From Blautia sp. (GTDB taxonomy: Bacteria; Bacillota; Clostridia; Lachnospirales; Lachnospiraceae): DNA of 64,000 nucleotides. The stretch lies in NCBI GenBank assembly GCA_023664455.1, contig JAMPFM010000001.1:396646-460645 (forward strand), written 5' to 3'. Both the position numbers and the translations under genes were made by a program. Shown one piece after another: positions 24,509 through 35,559 of the stretch; the stretch's first letter is position 1; the number at the start of each line of letters is the position of its first letter. The notes under the pieces are model-generated. The model did no database searches. It was not told where the DNA came from and saw only the letters and a list, made by a program, of their open reading frames with translations.

Positions 24509-27073
24509 CTACCTTCTGCCGCAGCATTGTTTATACTTTTTACCGGAACCGCATGGACATGGGTCGTTGGGATATACTTTTGCCTCCATACGCTTCACAG
24601 GTCCCTTCGGAGCGGTATCGTCTTTATTCGTTCCCGTTACTTTCGCCACCTGCTCTCTTTCCACTTTCTGCTCGATACGGACATGGAATAACAGGCGGAC
24701 GGTTTCTTCTTTGATATTCTGCGTCATTTCATCAAACATCTCATAACCGCTCAGTTTATATTCTACAAGCGGGTCTCTCTGACCATATGCCTGCAGCCCC
24801 ACGCCCTGGCGCAGTTGATCCATGTCGTCGATATGGTCCATCCACTTCCTGTCAATTGCTTTTAATAAAATAACACGTTCTATTTCACGGATTGCTTCCG
24901 GTTCCGGGAACTCCGCTTCCTTGCTTTCATATAATTTGACAGCTTCTTCCTTTAACTGCTGTTTCAGGCTGTTTTTCTTAGGTTTCAAAACCCGCTCCGC
25001 TGTCACGGGCTGTAGGGGAATCGTAGGAAGCAGCAGGGTATTCAGCTCATTGAAATTCCAATCCTCGAAATCGCTGTCGTCGCCAATGCAGATATCGATG
25101 CAATTCTCGGTAAAGTCCGTTATCATCTTATAGATAGCGTCCCTCATGCTCTCGCCGTTTAAGACGCGTCTTCTCTCTTCATAAATGATTTCCCTCTGTT
25201 CATTCATAACCTGGTCATATTCTAACAGGTTCTTTCTGATACCGAAGTTATTGTTCTCTATCTTCTTCTGCGCGGATTCAATGGCTTTGGTCAGCGCCTT
25301 ATGCTCTATTTCCTGCCCTTCTGGAATACCGAGTGCATTGAACATCGTAATCATTCTCTCAGAACCAAACAGACGCATCAAATCATCTTCCAGTGAAATA
25401 TAGAATTTGGATTCACCGGGATCTCCCTGCCGCCCGGAACGTCCACGCAGCTGATTGTCAATACGCCTGGACTCATGCCGCTCCGTACCAATGATTTTCA
25501 GACCTCCAGCCGCCCTGGCTTCTTCGTCCAGCTTGATATCCGTACCACGCCCCGCCATATTCGTGGCAATCGTAACCGCACCATGAATCCCTGCATCTGC
25601 TACAATTTCCGCTTCCAGCTCATGGAATTTGGCATTTAAGACTTTATGCTCGATGCCTCTTTTTTTCAAAAGCGTACTCAGCTCTTCCGACGCTTCAATC
25701 GTAATCGTACCAACTAAGACCGGCTGCCCTTTTGCATGGGCTTCGATAATCGCCTCGATAATGGCATTTAATTTTTCTTTTCTTGTCTTATATACTGCAT
25801 CTTGTAAATCCGCCCTGGCAATGGCTCTGTTGGTGGGGATTTCCACGACGTCCATGCCGTAAATATCCCGAAATTCTTTTTCCTCTGTCAGCGCCGTACC
25901 TGTCATACCGGCGGTTTTCTCAAATTTATTGAAAAAGTTCTGGAACGTAATCGTCGCCAGCGTCTTACTTTCCCTCTTGACCTTCACATGCTCTTTGGCT
26001 TCGATTGCCTGATGCAGACCGTCGGAATAACGCCGTCCCGGCATAATACGCCCGGTAAACTCGTCCACAATCAATACCTGGTCGTCTTTGACCACATAAT
26101 CCTGGTCGCGGAACATCAGATTGTGCGCCCGCAGCGCCAGAATGATATTGTGCTGGATTTCCAAATTCTCCGGGTCCGCCAGGTTTTCAATCTGGAAAAA
26201 GCGTTCTACCTTGGATACGCCCTGCAATGTCAGATTCACGACTTTATCTTTCTCATTGACGATAAAATCGCCGGTTTCTTCTCTTTCCACACCCATGATG
26301 GCATCCATCTTGGACAGTTCTTCCATGTCCTCGCCACGGGTCAGCTGCCTTGCCAGAATATCGCACGCCTCATAGAGTTTCGTGGATTTCCCGCTCTGTC
26401 CCGAAATGATAAGCGGCGTTCTTGCCTCATCAATCAGAACCGAGTCCACCTCGTCGATGATGGCATAGTGCAAATCCCGCAATACAAGCTGTTCTTTATA
26501 AATCACCATATTGTCACGCAGATAATCGAAGCCCAGCTCGTTATTCGTCACATAGGTGATATCGCATGCGTATGCTTCCCTGCGCTCGTCCGATTTCATA
26601 CTGTTTAGCACAACGCCGACCGTCAGTCCCAGAAATTCATGAACCTGCCCCATCCATTCCGCATCACGCTTCGCCAGATAGTCGTTGACCGTGACAACAT
26701 GCACGCCTCTTCCTTCCAGCGCATTCAGATATGCTGGCAGAAGACAGGTCTGGGTTTTTCCTTCACCGGTTTTCATTTCCGCAATACGCCCTTGATGCAG
26801 GATGATACCGCCTATGAGCTGTACCCGGTAATGCTCTGTTTTCAAAATACGCCTTGCCGCTTCCCTGACCACCGCATATGCTTCCGGCAGCAAATCGTCC
26901 AATGTCTCGCCTTCCTGCAGCCTTTTCTTAAATTCCTTCGTTTTGTCCTTTAATTGTCCGTCGCTAAGCGCCATCATCGAATCCCGCAGAGACTCGATTT
27001 TATTAACCAGACTCTCAATCCGTTTAATTTCCCGCTCGCTGTGCGTCCCAAAGACCTTCTGCACTACATTCAT
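24509..27073 (-). CDS. secA: preprotein translocase ATPase SecA
   Basis: Motor ATPase pushing preproteins through SecYEG. About 854 residues starting [19 protein letters not shown]; an in-frame extension to 27142 lacks the family start, and GGAGC precedes the chosen ATG by 4 bp. Walker A GEGKTQ near residue 102, DEAD-type [15 protein letters not shown] near 205, [12 protein letters not shown] and the [13 protein letters not shown] helicase motif. The C-terminal zinc-binding SEC-C motif [16 protein letters not shown] is intact. The gene lies directly upstream of prfB. Confidence 0.97.
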   Translation of the reverse strand: MNVVQKVFGTHSEREIKRIESLVNKIESLRDSMMALSDGQLKDKTKEFKKRLQEGETLDDLLPEAYAVVREAARRILKTEHYRVQLIGGIILHQGRIAEMKTGEGKTQTCLLPAYLNALEGRGVHVVTVNDYLAKRDAEWMGQVHEFLGLTVGVVLNSMKSDERREAYACDITYVTNNELGFDYLRDNMVIYKEQLVLRDLHYAIIDEVDSVLIDEARTPLIISGQSGKSTKLYEACDILARQLTRGEDMEELSKMDAIMGVEREETGDFIVNEKDKVVNLTLQGVSKVERFFQIENLADPENLEIQHNIILALRAHNLMFRDQDYVVKDDQVLIVDEFTGRIMPGRRYSDGLHQAIEAKEHVKVKRESKTLATITFQNFFNKFEKTAGMTGTALTEEKEFRDIYGMDVVEIPTNRAIARADLQDAVYKTRKEKLNAIIEAIIEAHAKGQPVLVGTITIEASEELSTLLKKRGIEHKVLNAKFHELEAEIVADAGIHGAVTIATNMAGRGTDIKLDEEARAAGGLKIIGTERHESRRIDNQLRGRSGRQGDPGESKFYISLEDDLMRLFGSERMITMFNALGIPEGQEIEHKALTKAIESAQKKIENNNFGIRKNLLEYDQVMNEQREIIYEERRRVLNGESMRDAIYKMITDFTENCIDICIGDDSDFEDWNFNELNTLLLPTIPLQPVTAERVLKPKKNSLKQQLKEEAVKLYESKEAEFPEPEAIREIERVILLKAIDRKWMDHIDDMDQLRQGVGLQAYGQRDPLVEYKLSGYEMFDEMTQNIKEETVRLLFHVRIEQKVEREQVAKVTGTNKDDTAPKGPVKRMEAKVYPNDPCPCGSGKKYKQCCGRR

Positions 27074-27258
27074 GTCTGCTCCTATCCATGCGCAAAATGC
27101 ACGCATATCCATTCGGTATGATATCTCATAATCCAGTCGCAATTTTTAAACATTGATTTATATTGTATCAGATTTCCCATATAAATTCAACTATTCCGCG
27201 CAATCTGTTATCGTCTCTGGAAAATTTAGAAAAAATTCCCGAAGGTCTCATTCAGAAT

Positions 27259-27287
27259 TTGATTTTTATCCGTAGAAGTGATACTAT
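27259..27287 (+). promoter_or_regulatory. promoter for ptb-buk
   Basis: TTGATT (27259-27264) and TACTAT (27282-27287) are 17 bp apart and point towards ptb. The leader would be about 115 nt long, and I see no recognisable riboswitch in it. Confidence 0.55.
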
Positions 27288-27405
27288 TTTTGTGTGACTA
27301 TGTGTGCGGCGTACCTATCGTTTCTGCACACAAAGCGCCAAATTAAAACACGGATGTTATTTAAATTGTCCCAGACAGTTTATTCCATCCGGAATGGAGG
27401 AAAAC

Positions 27406-28323
27406 ATGAGCAAAAGTTTTGAGGATTTATTATCAAAAGTATCCGAATGCAGCGTGAAAAAAGTAGCTGTTGCGGTCGCACAGGACAGCGCTGTATTAGA
27501 AGCTGTAAAAGCTGCGAAAGAGCGTAACATTGCGGAGGCAATTCTGGTCGGCGACGAAGACAAAATCAAAGAAGTGGCTGCTTCCATAAATATGGATATC
27601 AGCGGATTTGAAATCATCGACGAAAAAGAAAACTATGCTGCGGCATTAAAAGCCGTAGAACTGGTACATAACGGAAAAGCCGACATGTATATGAAAGGTC
27701 TGATTGATACCAAATCCTTCTTAAAGAGCGTTTTGGACAAAGAAGTAGGTTTAAGGACCGGAAAAACATTATCCCATGTATGCGTTTTTGAAATTGAAGG
27801 CATCGATCATCTTTTGTTCTTGTCTGACGTTGCTTTTCTGACCTATCCGAGTCTGGAAGAAAAAGTGCATATCATTGAAAATACGGTGGAAGTCTGCCAT
27901 GCCTGCGGTATCCCGAATCCCAAAGTAGCGCCGCTTGCTGCAGTGGAAGTCGTGAACCCGAAAATGCCTGTTACCCTGGATGCTGAGGAATTGACCAAAA
28001 TGTGTGACGAAGGTAAAATAACAGGTTGTATTGTTGACGGACCGCTTTCCTTAGACCTTGCCATCGACCCGGAAGCTGCCAAACACAAAGGCGCGGAAGA
28101 CAGAAAAATCGTGGGCGATGCAGATATTCTTCTGTTCCCCGATATCCATGCCGGAAACCTCGTATACAAATGTCTGGTACATACGGCAAAAGTGAAAAAC
28201 GGCAATATCCTGACCGGAACGAAAGCACCTGTTATTTTAACATCCCGTTCCGATGACTTTGAAACAAAAGTAAATTCCATCGCACTGGGAGCGGTTGTTG
28301 CAGAAAGTTTACAGAAAATCTAA
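27406..28323 (+). CDS. ptb: phosphate butyryltransferase
   Basis: Converts butyryl-CoA and phosphate to butyryl phosphate and CoA, the step before butyrate kinase. 305 residues of the phosphate acetyl/butyryltransferase family: a Rossmann-like start (VKKVAVAVAQDSAVLEAVKAA), GKADMYMKGLIDTKSFLKSVL in the middle, LSDVAFLTYPSLEEK, and a C-terminal ILTSRSDDFETKVNSIALGAV. GGAGG lies 5 bp before the ATG at 27406; the reading frame extends to 27304 without a better start. buk follows 96 bp downstream. The pair could also act on branched acyl-CoAs. Confidence 0.95.
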   Translation: MSKSFEDLLSKVSECSVKKVAVAVAQDSAVLEAVKAAKERNIAEAILVGDEDKIKEVAASINMDISGFEIIDEKENYAAALKAVELVHNGKADMYMKGLIDTKSFLKSVLDKEVGLRTGKTLSHVCVFEIEGIDHLLFLSDVAFLTYPSLEEKVHIIENTVEVCHACGIPNPKVAPLAAVEVVNPKMPVTLDAEELTKMCDEGKITGCIVDGPLSLDLAIDPEAAKHKGAEDRKIVGDADILLFPDIHAGNLVYKCLVHTAKVKNGNILTGTKAPVILTSRSDDFETKVNSIALGAVVAESLQKI

Positions 28324-28331
28324 ATCCAGAT

Positions 28332-28391
28332 TTAACTTTATAAATACTATTAACTTTATAGATATTATCAACTTCATAAATATTATCAACC
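28332..28391 (+). repeat. three imperfect 18-bp tandem repeats between ptb and buk
   Basis: The unit TAACTTTATAAATACTAT recurs as TAACTTTATAGATATTAT and CAACTTCATAAATATTAT. All are AT-rich and lie just upstream of the buk ribosome-binding site (GAAAGGCGG). Confidence 0.75.
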
Positions 28392-28419
28392 AAACAAAAA
28401 TGGAAAGGCGGATGCAAAA

Positions 28420-29487
28420 ATGGCTGTAAAAAGTTTGATTATCAATCCCGGCTCTACTTCTACAAAAATCGGCGTCTTTGAAGATGAGACGTTATTGTTT
28501 GAAGAAACTTTAAGACACTCTACGGAAGAAATCGCGCAGTATCCTTCTATCGTAGACCAGAAAGACTTCCGGAAAGACATCATTATCAATCTGTTAAAAG
28601 AAAAAGACTTTGATATCCATTCTTTAAATATGGTAGTGGGACGCGGCGGCATGTTAAAACCCATTCCCGGCGGCACCTATGAAGTCAGCGATGAACTGCT
28701 GGAAGATTTAAAAATCGGTAAACAGGGACAGCACGCTTCCAATCTGGGCGGTATCCTCGCAAGAGAAATCGGGGATTCTATCGGTGTTCCTTCCTATATC
28801 GTAGATCCTGTCGTTGTGGACGAGCTGGAACCGGTTTCCAGATATTCCGGCGTACCGGAACTTCCCAGAACCAGCGTATTCCATGCACTGAATCAGAAAG
28901 CGGTTGCCAAACGCTATGCAAAAGAAATCAGCAAAGCTTATGACTCCCTGAATCTGATTGTCGTACATATGGGCGGCGGTGTTTCCGTCGGCGCGCACAA
29001 GCAGGGAAAAGTGGTAGACGTCTTCAATGCCCTTGATGGCGACGGCGCATTCTCTCCCGAAAGAGCAGGCGCACTTCCCAGCGGCGCATTGATTAAACTG
29101 TGCTTTTCAGGTCAGTACAGCGAAAAGGAAGTCTATAAAAAAGTCGTAGGAAACGGCGGTTTTAACGCATACTGCGGCACCAACGACATGCGGGACGTAG
29201 AGAAAATGGTACAAAATGGCGACGCTAAAGCGGCAGAAGTCCGTGAAGCCTTCATTACCCAGGTAGCAAAAGATATCGGCTCTATGGCTTGTGTTTTGAA
29301 AGGAAACGTAGACCAGATTATCATAACAGGTGGTATTGCATATGATAAAGTTGTCGTTGCCGGATTAAAAGAACGGGCGCAATGGATTGCTCCCATGACA
29401 GTATATCCCGGCGAAGACGAATTGCTTGCCCTTGTCCAGGGCGGACTCCGCGTATTGAATGGGGAAGAGAAGGCTATGGTGTATTAA
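28420..29487 (+). CDS. buk: butyrate kinase
   Basis: Converts butyryl phosphate and ADP to butyrate and ATP. 355 residues of the acetate/butyrate kinase ASKHA family: phosphate-1 loop [18 protein letters not shown] at the N-terminus, [17 protein letters not shown] near 185-202, and [10 protein letters not shown] in the C-terminal part. AGGCGG precedes the ATG. The ptb-buk pair marks the kinase route to butyrate, as opposed to butyryl-CoA:acetate CoA-transferase. Confidence 0.95.
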   Translation: MAVKSLIINPGSTSTKIGVFEDETLLFEETLRHSTEEIAQYPSIVDQKDFRKDIIINLLKEKDFDIHSLNMVVGRGGMLKPIPGGTYEVSDELLEDLKIGKQGQHASNLGGILAREIGDSIGVPSYIVDPVVVDELEPVSRYSGVPELPRTSVFHALNQKAVAKRYAKEISKAYDSLNLIVVHMGGGVSVGAHKQGKVVDVFNALDGDGAFSPERAGALPSGALIKLCFSGQYSEKEVYKKVVGNGGFNAYCGTNDMRDVEKMVQNGDAKAAEVREAFITQVAKDIGSMACVLKGNVDQIIITGGIAYDKVVVAGLKERAQWIAPMTVYPGEDELLALVQGGLRVLNGEEKAMVY

Positions 29488-29569
29488 ATCGTGATTTAAT
29501 GTATTGTAAATGGCATGTTTTATAATAGAAAAGGGGTTGTTGCGATAGGAAAGGCTATTGCAATATGAT

Positions 29570-29612
29570 AAGACTGCCTGTTTGGTCTGGATAGACCATT
29601 CGGGCAGTCTTT
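29570..29612 (+). terminator. terminator after buk
   Basis: AGACTGCC and GGCAGTCT enclose an inner GGTCT/AGACC stem, followed by TTTG. It is nested in a wider hairpin-rich region from 29483 to 29631. Confidence 0.7.
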
Positions 29613-29654
29613 GTAATGACATGTGCCATTTAATTGGCTTTAAAAGTGATGTAT

Positions 29655-30662
29655 TCACATTTCATTTTTAATCTGCCGTCCCTCGTAGTTCAAATGATAA
29701 TCCTCCCGATAAATCAGCTCCGAAACCGGAACAATTTCATAACCAGCGTTCTCTAATGTAGTCAGCAGGGTATCCAGCGCTTCTACGATATATTCCGAAC
29801 CGTTATGGCATAAGATAATACTGCCATCGCCAAGATTTTTATGCTCCGTTACAGTCTGTATGATTGCGTCTGTGCCTTCGTTTTTCCAATCCAGGCTATC
29901 CACATCCCACTGGATTGCATAATACCCGTTATTTTTTGTCACATCAATAAGCGCGTTATCATAATCCCCATAAGGCGGTCTGAATAGAAACATTTCATAT
30001 CCAGTCAGCTCTTTGACTTTCCGGTGCACCGCCATCAACTCTTCTTTTTTCTCCTCATCCGTCAACTGACTCATATTCTTATGATTTTCGCTATGGTTGC
30101 CTAAATCATGCCCGGCTTCCAGAATTGCTTTCACATCGTCCGGGTAGCTTTCCACCCATCCGCCCGTCATAAAGAAAGTCACATGCACACCATGTTTCTC
30201 TAATATTTCCAGAATATCCGCAGTATCCTCATTGCCCCATGCCGCATCAAAACTGAGGGCAACTTTTCTATCCTCTCTGTCCACGCAGTAAATCGGCAGA
30301 TTACGTCCATTTACGTCGTGATTCATTGTGTCGATATCGCCAAAGGAAATGACTTTTTCTGCTGTATCTGCCATCGCAACGATATCTGTCAAAACATTTT
30401 CCTGCTCATCTTTCATGGATTCATCCGCCTGTTCTGTCCGGTCGCCAGCAGTATCCTGATGTCCTGTTTCCACTATTTCCTGGCCTTCAATGTTCTGGCT
30501 TTCCGTATATTGCTCTTCCATAGATTGCTTGCCAATCTCTTGCTTTTCAGTGTCCTGATTCCTGCACCCACATAACAAAATCATAAATCCGGCAATTAAT
30601 AACATTCGTTTTTTATTGATATTATTATTTGTACTATTATTTGTATTCTTATTTACTCTCAT
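29655..30662 (-). CDS. polysaccharide deacetylase lipoprotein
   Basis: Predicted extracellular NodB-domain deacetylase of cell-wall or surface polysaccharide. About 335 residues: a Lys/Asn-rich start (MRVNKNTNNSTNNNINKK), a hydrophobic stretch ending in LLCGC that can serve as a lipobox, a polar linker of Gln/Glu-rich repeats, then the NodB fold with SFDAAWGNEDT near 150, DLGNHSENHKNMS near 200 and LFRPPYGDYDNALID near 240. The first motif has DA instead of the usual DD, as in YlxY/PdaB-like sporulation deacetylases. The start at 30662 is chosen because AGAGG precedes it and it gives a proper signal peptide. Confidence 0.88.
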   Translation of the reverse strand: MRVNKNTNNSTNNNINKKRMLLIAGFMILLCGCRNQDTEKQEIGKQSMEEQYTESQNIEGQEIVETGHQDTAGDRTEQADESMKDEQENVLTDIVAMADTAEKVISFGDIDTMNHDVNGRNLPIYCVDREDRKVALSFDAAWGNEDTADILEILEKHGVHVTFFMTGGWVESYPDDVKAILEAGHDLGNHSENHKNMSQLTDEEKKEELMAVHRKVKELTGYEMFLFRPPYGDYDNALIDVTKNNGYYAIQWDVDSLDWKNEGTDAIIQTVTEHKNLGDGSIILCHNGSEYIVEALDTLLTTLENAGYEIVPVSELIYREDYHLNYEGRQIKNEM

Positions 30663-30936
30663 CTTGCTATTCCTCTTTCGTTCTCTTTTTAATTGATTTT
30701 CCATTCTATATTTTTACTAAATGTTATTTTGTCTAATTCTATTTTTCTAAATTTTATTTCGCAGCTTTTAATAACTTCTATTTCGACAGCTTTTCTTCTA
30801 ATAGACTCTATTTCAACAACCTTCTTTCTAAACAACTCTAATTTGCTAAATTTCGTTTTAACAAATTTACTCCAGTAAATTTATTCCCATAATCTATCCT
30901 GATAGCTATCTACATTTCATTTCTTTTGCCCTGTCA
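30663..30936. other. AT-rich spacer with degenerate repeats
   Basis: Upstream of the deacetylase start, the minus strand keeps an open frame of about 65 codons rich in Lys, Ile, Glu and Phe that lacks a start codon. Its DNA consists of imperfect units containing GAAATAGA. It may be a decayed coding repeat or simply a low-complexity leader. No promoter was recognised. Confidence 0.4.
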
Positions 30937-31074
30937 TTAAAATAACACAAGTGATTTAAAAGTAAAAAACAACGATATCATAATCATGATAATCCATAAC
31001 AATGTAAAACCAATGCGCAGTAGTTTCTTTCTCTTATTTTTGTCTTCCCCATGAATATACATTTCCGTATACAT
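30937..31074 (-). CDS. 45-residue small membrane protein
   Basis: A short ORF with GGAAGGAAGGATAGG directly upstream of the ATG. The protein begins MYTEMYIHGEDKNKRKKLLR, a cytoplasmic polar start, followed by one long hydrophobic helix (about residues 21-39) and ends KSLVLF. One membrane-spanning peptide with a positively charged N-terminal side. Nothing else on this strand reaches 31365. Function unknown; small size makes the call tentative. Confidence 0.5.
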   Translation of the reverse strand: MYTEMYIHGEDKNKRKKLLRIGFTLLWIIMIMISLFFTFKSLVLF

Positions 31075-31220
31075 AGCCTATCCTTCCTTCCAGTATTTTG
31101 TGTGCCGCAATGTCCTAATTTTCTTTTGCATTGCCGTTATTATTATCTACAAATAGCATCATACAATTCCCCTGCATCATAGTTTCATCATTTTTGTATC
31201 ATTTTTGCATCATACAAGAA

Positions 31221-31265
31221 AATCGCTTGCGCGATTATCTTGGGAAGAATGCTTCGCATTCTTCC
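31221..31265. repeat. two adjacent hairpins
   Basis: AATCGC-TTGC-GCGATT (31221-31236), extendable outward by CAAGA/TCTTG, and GGAAGAATGC-TTC-GCATTCTTCC (31243-31265). They lie between the small membrane gene and the purH terminator. The first belongs to a small palindrome type also seen at 11910-11925 and about 46012-46030. Confidence 0.65.
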
Positions 31266-31296
31266 GCATTGTCGAGAAACTCCTATCATGTAAAAA

Positions 31297-31330
31297 AAAA
31301 CTGCCGCAATTTCCATGCGGCAGTTTTTAT
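31297..31330 (-). terminator. terminator of the guaB-purO-purH cluster
   Basis: AAAACTGCCGCA and TGCGGCAGTTTT (12 bp) with a short loop and T run on the minus strand, 35 bp after the purH stop codon. Confidence 0.88.
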
Positions 31331-31364
31331 TTAATCTTGTTTTAACTTTATTTTATCCTTTATT

Positions 31365-32546
31365 CTAATGATGGAATAGGCGGATACCTGTAAAACACAT
31401 CGCCATTCCGTAGCGGTTACAGGTTTCAATGACGTTGTCATCCCTGACGGAACCGCCCGGCTGCGCTACATATTTCACGCCGCTTTTGTGGGCGCGCTCT
31501 ATGTTATCGCCAAAAGGGAAGAAAGCATCCGAGCCAAGCGACACATCGCTCATTTCATCCAGCCAGGCTCTCTTTTCCTCTCTCGTAAATCTTTCGGGTT
31601 TTACCTTGAAAATCCTCTGCCATGTGCCTTCTGCAAGCACGTCCATATCATCTTCGCCGATGTATAAGTCAATCGCATTGTCCCTGTCTGCGCGTCCGAT
31701 GCCGTCTGCAAACTGCAATCCCAGCACTTTTGGCGACTGGCGCAAAAACCAATTATCCGCTTTCGTTCCGGCAAGCCTTGTACAGTGGATTCTCGACTGC
31801 TGCCCTGCACCGATACCGATTGCCTGTCCATCTTTTACATAACAGACGGAATTGGACTGGGTATATTTCAGGGTAATCATGGCAATGGCTAAATCCCTTT
31901 TCGCAGCTTCCGGTATTTCCTTATTGTCCGTAACCACCTTATCAAAAAATGCTTCATCAATCTTCAATTCATTCCTGCCCTGCTCAAAGCTGACGCCATA
32001 TACCTGTTTCACTTCTATCGGCGCCGGCTCATAGGTTGAATCAATCTCGATTACGTTGTAATTTCCTTTTTTCTTTGCCTTTAGAATTTCCAATGCTTCC
32101 GGTTCATAACCCGGTGCAATGACGCCGTCGGATACTTCTCTTTTGATGATTCCCGCCGTCGCCACATCGCAAGTATCTGATAGTGCGATAAAATCGCCAA
32201 AAGAAGACATTCTATCAGCGCCGCGGGCTCTGGCGTAAGCATTGGCGAGCGGCGTAAATTCCATATCCAAATCATCCACCCAATAAATCTTTTTCTCCAC
32301 GTCCGTCAGTGGGATTCCCACTGCCGCACCAGCGGGGGATACATGCTTAAAAGACGCCGCCGCCGGAAGAGACGTTGCTTTCTTTAATTCGCGTACAAGC
32401 TGCCAGCCATTAAAAGCATCTAAGAAATTAATATATCCCGGTTTTCCATTCAATACCGTAATCGGAAGTTCCGCCCCATTTTCCATAAAAATCCTGGATG
32501 GCTTCTGATTAGGATTACACCCGTATTTTAATTCCAATTCTTTCAT
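31365..32546 (-). CDS. purH: AICAR transformylase (PurH without IMP cyclohydrolase domain)
   Basis: Formylates AICAR with 10-formyl-THF, the penultimate step of IMP synthesis. 393 residues starting MKELELKYGCNPNQKPSRIF, with SFKHVSPAGAAVGIPL (about residues 65-80) and AGQQSRIHCTRLAGTKA (about 245-260) of the AICARFT/IMPCHase family. The whole N-terminal MGS-like IMP cyclohydrolase domain of normal bifunctional PurH (about 200 residues) is missing and not frameshifted away; no remnant is seen. The missing step is covered by purO immediately upstream. Confidence 0.92.
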   Translation of the reverse strand: MKELELKYGCNPNQKPSRIFMENGAELPITVLNGKPGYINFLDAFNGWQLVRELKKATSLPAAASFKHVSPAGAAVGIPLTDVEKKIYWVDDLDMEFTPLANAYARARGADRMSSFGDFIALSDTCDVATAGIIKREVSDGVIAPGYEPEALEILKAKKKGNYNVIEIDSTYEPAPIEVKQVYGVSFEQGRNELKIDEAFFDKVVTDNKEIPEAAKRDLAIAMITLKYTQSNSVCYVKDGQAIGIGAGQQSRIHCTRLAGTKADNWFLRQSPKVLGLQFADGIGRADRDNAIDLYIGEDDMDVLAEGTWQRIFKVKPERFTREEKRAWLDEMSDVSLGSDAFFPFGDNIERAHKSGVKYVAQPGGSVRDDNVIETCNRYGMAMCFTGIRLFHH

Positions 32547-32693
32547 ATAGAAACTAATTCCTCCATTCCAAAATGCCGCTCTGACATTCCTATCCTTTAT
32601 GTTTGCTGTTTCTTCCAGCTTTTACTCTGGTTTGCTATTTTCTACTTTTCCTTCAGTCTGAAACTTTCTCTACCTTTCTTCATTTCCGAGCGC

Positions 32694-33407
32694 TTATGAA
32701 TGTTTATTAATAATACGCGTCTCATACTTTCCGGTTGCAATCTCGATATATCTTACAAAAAGTGAGACTTTATTATCCTCATTCAAGTTATTCCAAACTA
32801 ACTGTGCAAACTCATCAATCGTTCCGTCAATCGTAACCCAGGTTGGCTCCCCTTCAAAGCTTGGTAACGGATTGCCATCGCCCATATAAGTATGGATATA
32901 GCGTCCTTCGCCCGCAACAGGATTTTCATAGGCAAAGGTATACCGGATGCAGGATGCAGGATTTCCCTGATGGCTCTTTAAAATGGACATTGCATAGTTA
33001 CAACCCCCGTTTTCCAGATGTACGATACCGGAAATACGCGGCGTATAATTGGGTGCGTCGGGCTCAAAGGTTCTCGTCCTGAGCGACTGTTCAAAAGTCT
33101 GCTGTTTATCCATCAATTCATAAATGGTGTCCGTCTGATCTCCGTTGGTCACAATCGTCTTATTGCCCAAAACCCTGACTGGCGCGTAAATCACAAGGCT
33201 GGGGTCCGCCATCTTAGCAGGATCATATGCCTGTGTCCTGATGCCTTCCCCTTCCGTTACAAAAACGCGGTTTCTGCTGTTCTCGCTTCTACCCATGATA
33301 AAATAAGCAATCACCGCATGTTTTCCGTCTTTTGATTTACCAATGACAATCCCTCTGCCGGGATACGTTGTCGAAGACAGCTCTGCTGCCAGCGAAATTA
33401 TCTTCAT
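32694..33407 (-). CDS. purO: IMP cyclohydrolase, PurO type
   Basis: Predicted to close FAICAR to IMP. 237 residues, first described as the archaeal PurO family. Conserved parts include YPGRGIVIGKSKDGKHAVIAYFIMGRSENSRNR (about 16-48), NGGCNYAMSILKSHQG near 133-148 and FAYENPVAGEGRYIHTYMGDG near 160-180. Between guaB (12 bp downstream of its stop) and purH (147 bp upstream of it), so the three genes complete IMP synthesis and lead to XMP. It is a non-orthologous replacement of the usual PurH domain. Confidence 0.9.
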   Translation of the reverse strand: MKIISLAAELSSTTYPGRGIVIGKSKDGKHAVIAYFIMGRSENSRNRVFVTEGEGIRTQAYDPAKMADPSLVIYAPVRVLGNKTIVTNGDQTDTIYELMDKQQTFEQSLRTRTFEPDAPNYTPRISGIVHLENGGCNYAMSILKSHQGNPASCIRYTFAYENPVAGEGRYIHTYMGDGNPLPSFEGEPTWVTIDGTIDEFAQLVWNNLNEDNKVSLFVRYIEIATGKYETRIINKHS

Positions 33408-33418
33408 ATGAATCCTCC

Positions 33419-34888
<1,470 letters not shown>

Positions 34889-34900
34889 TTATTTTTTATT

Positions 34901-34934
34901 AAAAAAGTACTGCCAGCTAATATAAACTGACAGT
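34901..34934 (-). terminator. terminator after the DUF6106-like gene
   Basis: On the minus strand ACTGTCAG and CTGGCAGT pair (one U-G) around TTTATATTAG and are followed by ACTTTTTT. Confidence 0.75.
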
Positions 34935-34956
34935 ATAACTTTTCCACTTGACCACA

Positions 34957-35472
34957 TTAATCTGTAACTATTTTACGGGGAGCAACCATCTGCATCGCCT
35001 TGATAATTTCCTCATTCGGCTCCCAGATTACTTTCATATTACTATCAAAAATCATGACATACCGCCTATTCTGCCCATTGTCCATACCAGAGCTATAATC
35101 CACGGTTTTCATCGTGCGGTTTCTATAAGCATCTAAATGGTGGGAATTTAGCGGCGCCATCAATTCCAGCCTTTCCAGCTCATAGGAAGCAACTTTCTTT
35201 CTCTTGCTCTTCGCCATAATCCTATCCACGCTGATTTCTTTATCCACATACAGATATTCATATTCAATATCCGCATGCATATAAGAAAAATATGCTCCAA
35301 CGCCTACCGCAATCGCAACCAGAAACGCCGGCACGAAAATAATGCCGATTACGACAAAACATACCGTAAGCATGATAAGCAGAGTTTTTAAAAAACGCAT
35401 TCCAAAAGATGACTTCCTCGCTACAAGACATTCTACATAGGTTTCGCTCACCATAATGATTTCGTCCTCCAT
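34957..35472 (-). CDS. membrane protein of unknown function, DUF6106-like
   Basis: 171 residues: a polar N-terminus with VSETYVECLVARKSS, two adjacent hydrophobic segments (about 27-65: LLIMLTVCFVVIGIIFV and FLVAIAVGVGAYF), and a C-terminal soluble domain with EYLYVDKEISVDRIMAKSKRKKV and NRRYVMIFDSNMKVIWEP. I recall this as DUF6106, common in Lachnospiraceae, but have not verified it. GGAG lies 8 bp before the ATG. Stand-alone gene between gatB and guaB with its own terminator. Confidence 0.7.
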   Translation of the reverse strand: MEDEIIMVSETYVECLVARKSSFGMRFLKTLLIMLTVCFVVIGIIFVPAFLVAIAVGVGAYFSYMHADIEYEYLYVDKEISVDRIMAKSKRKKVASYELERLELMAPLNSHHLDAYRNRTMKTVDYSSGMDNGQNRRYVMIFDSNMKVIWEPNEEIIKAMQMVAPRKIVTD

Positions 35473-35559
35473 TTGCTAATCTCCGTTTCGACCACGGACG
35501 ATTAGATATGAACCTATCATATACCAATTTAGGAAAAGTTGCAAGGGCAGGAAAAGAAG

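Noticed and set aside
30690..30890. Lys/Ile-rich minus-strand coding frame upstream of the deacetylase
   Set aside because: No usable start codon and repeat-derived composition; recorded as spacer.
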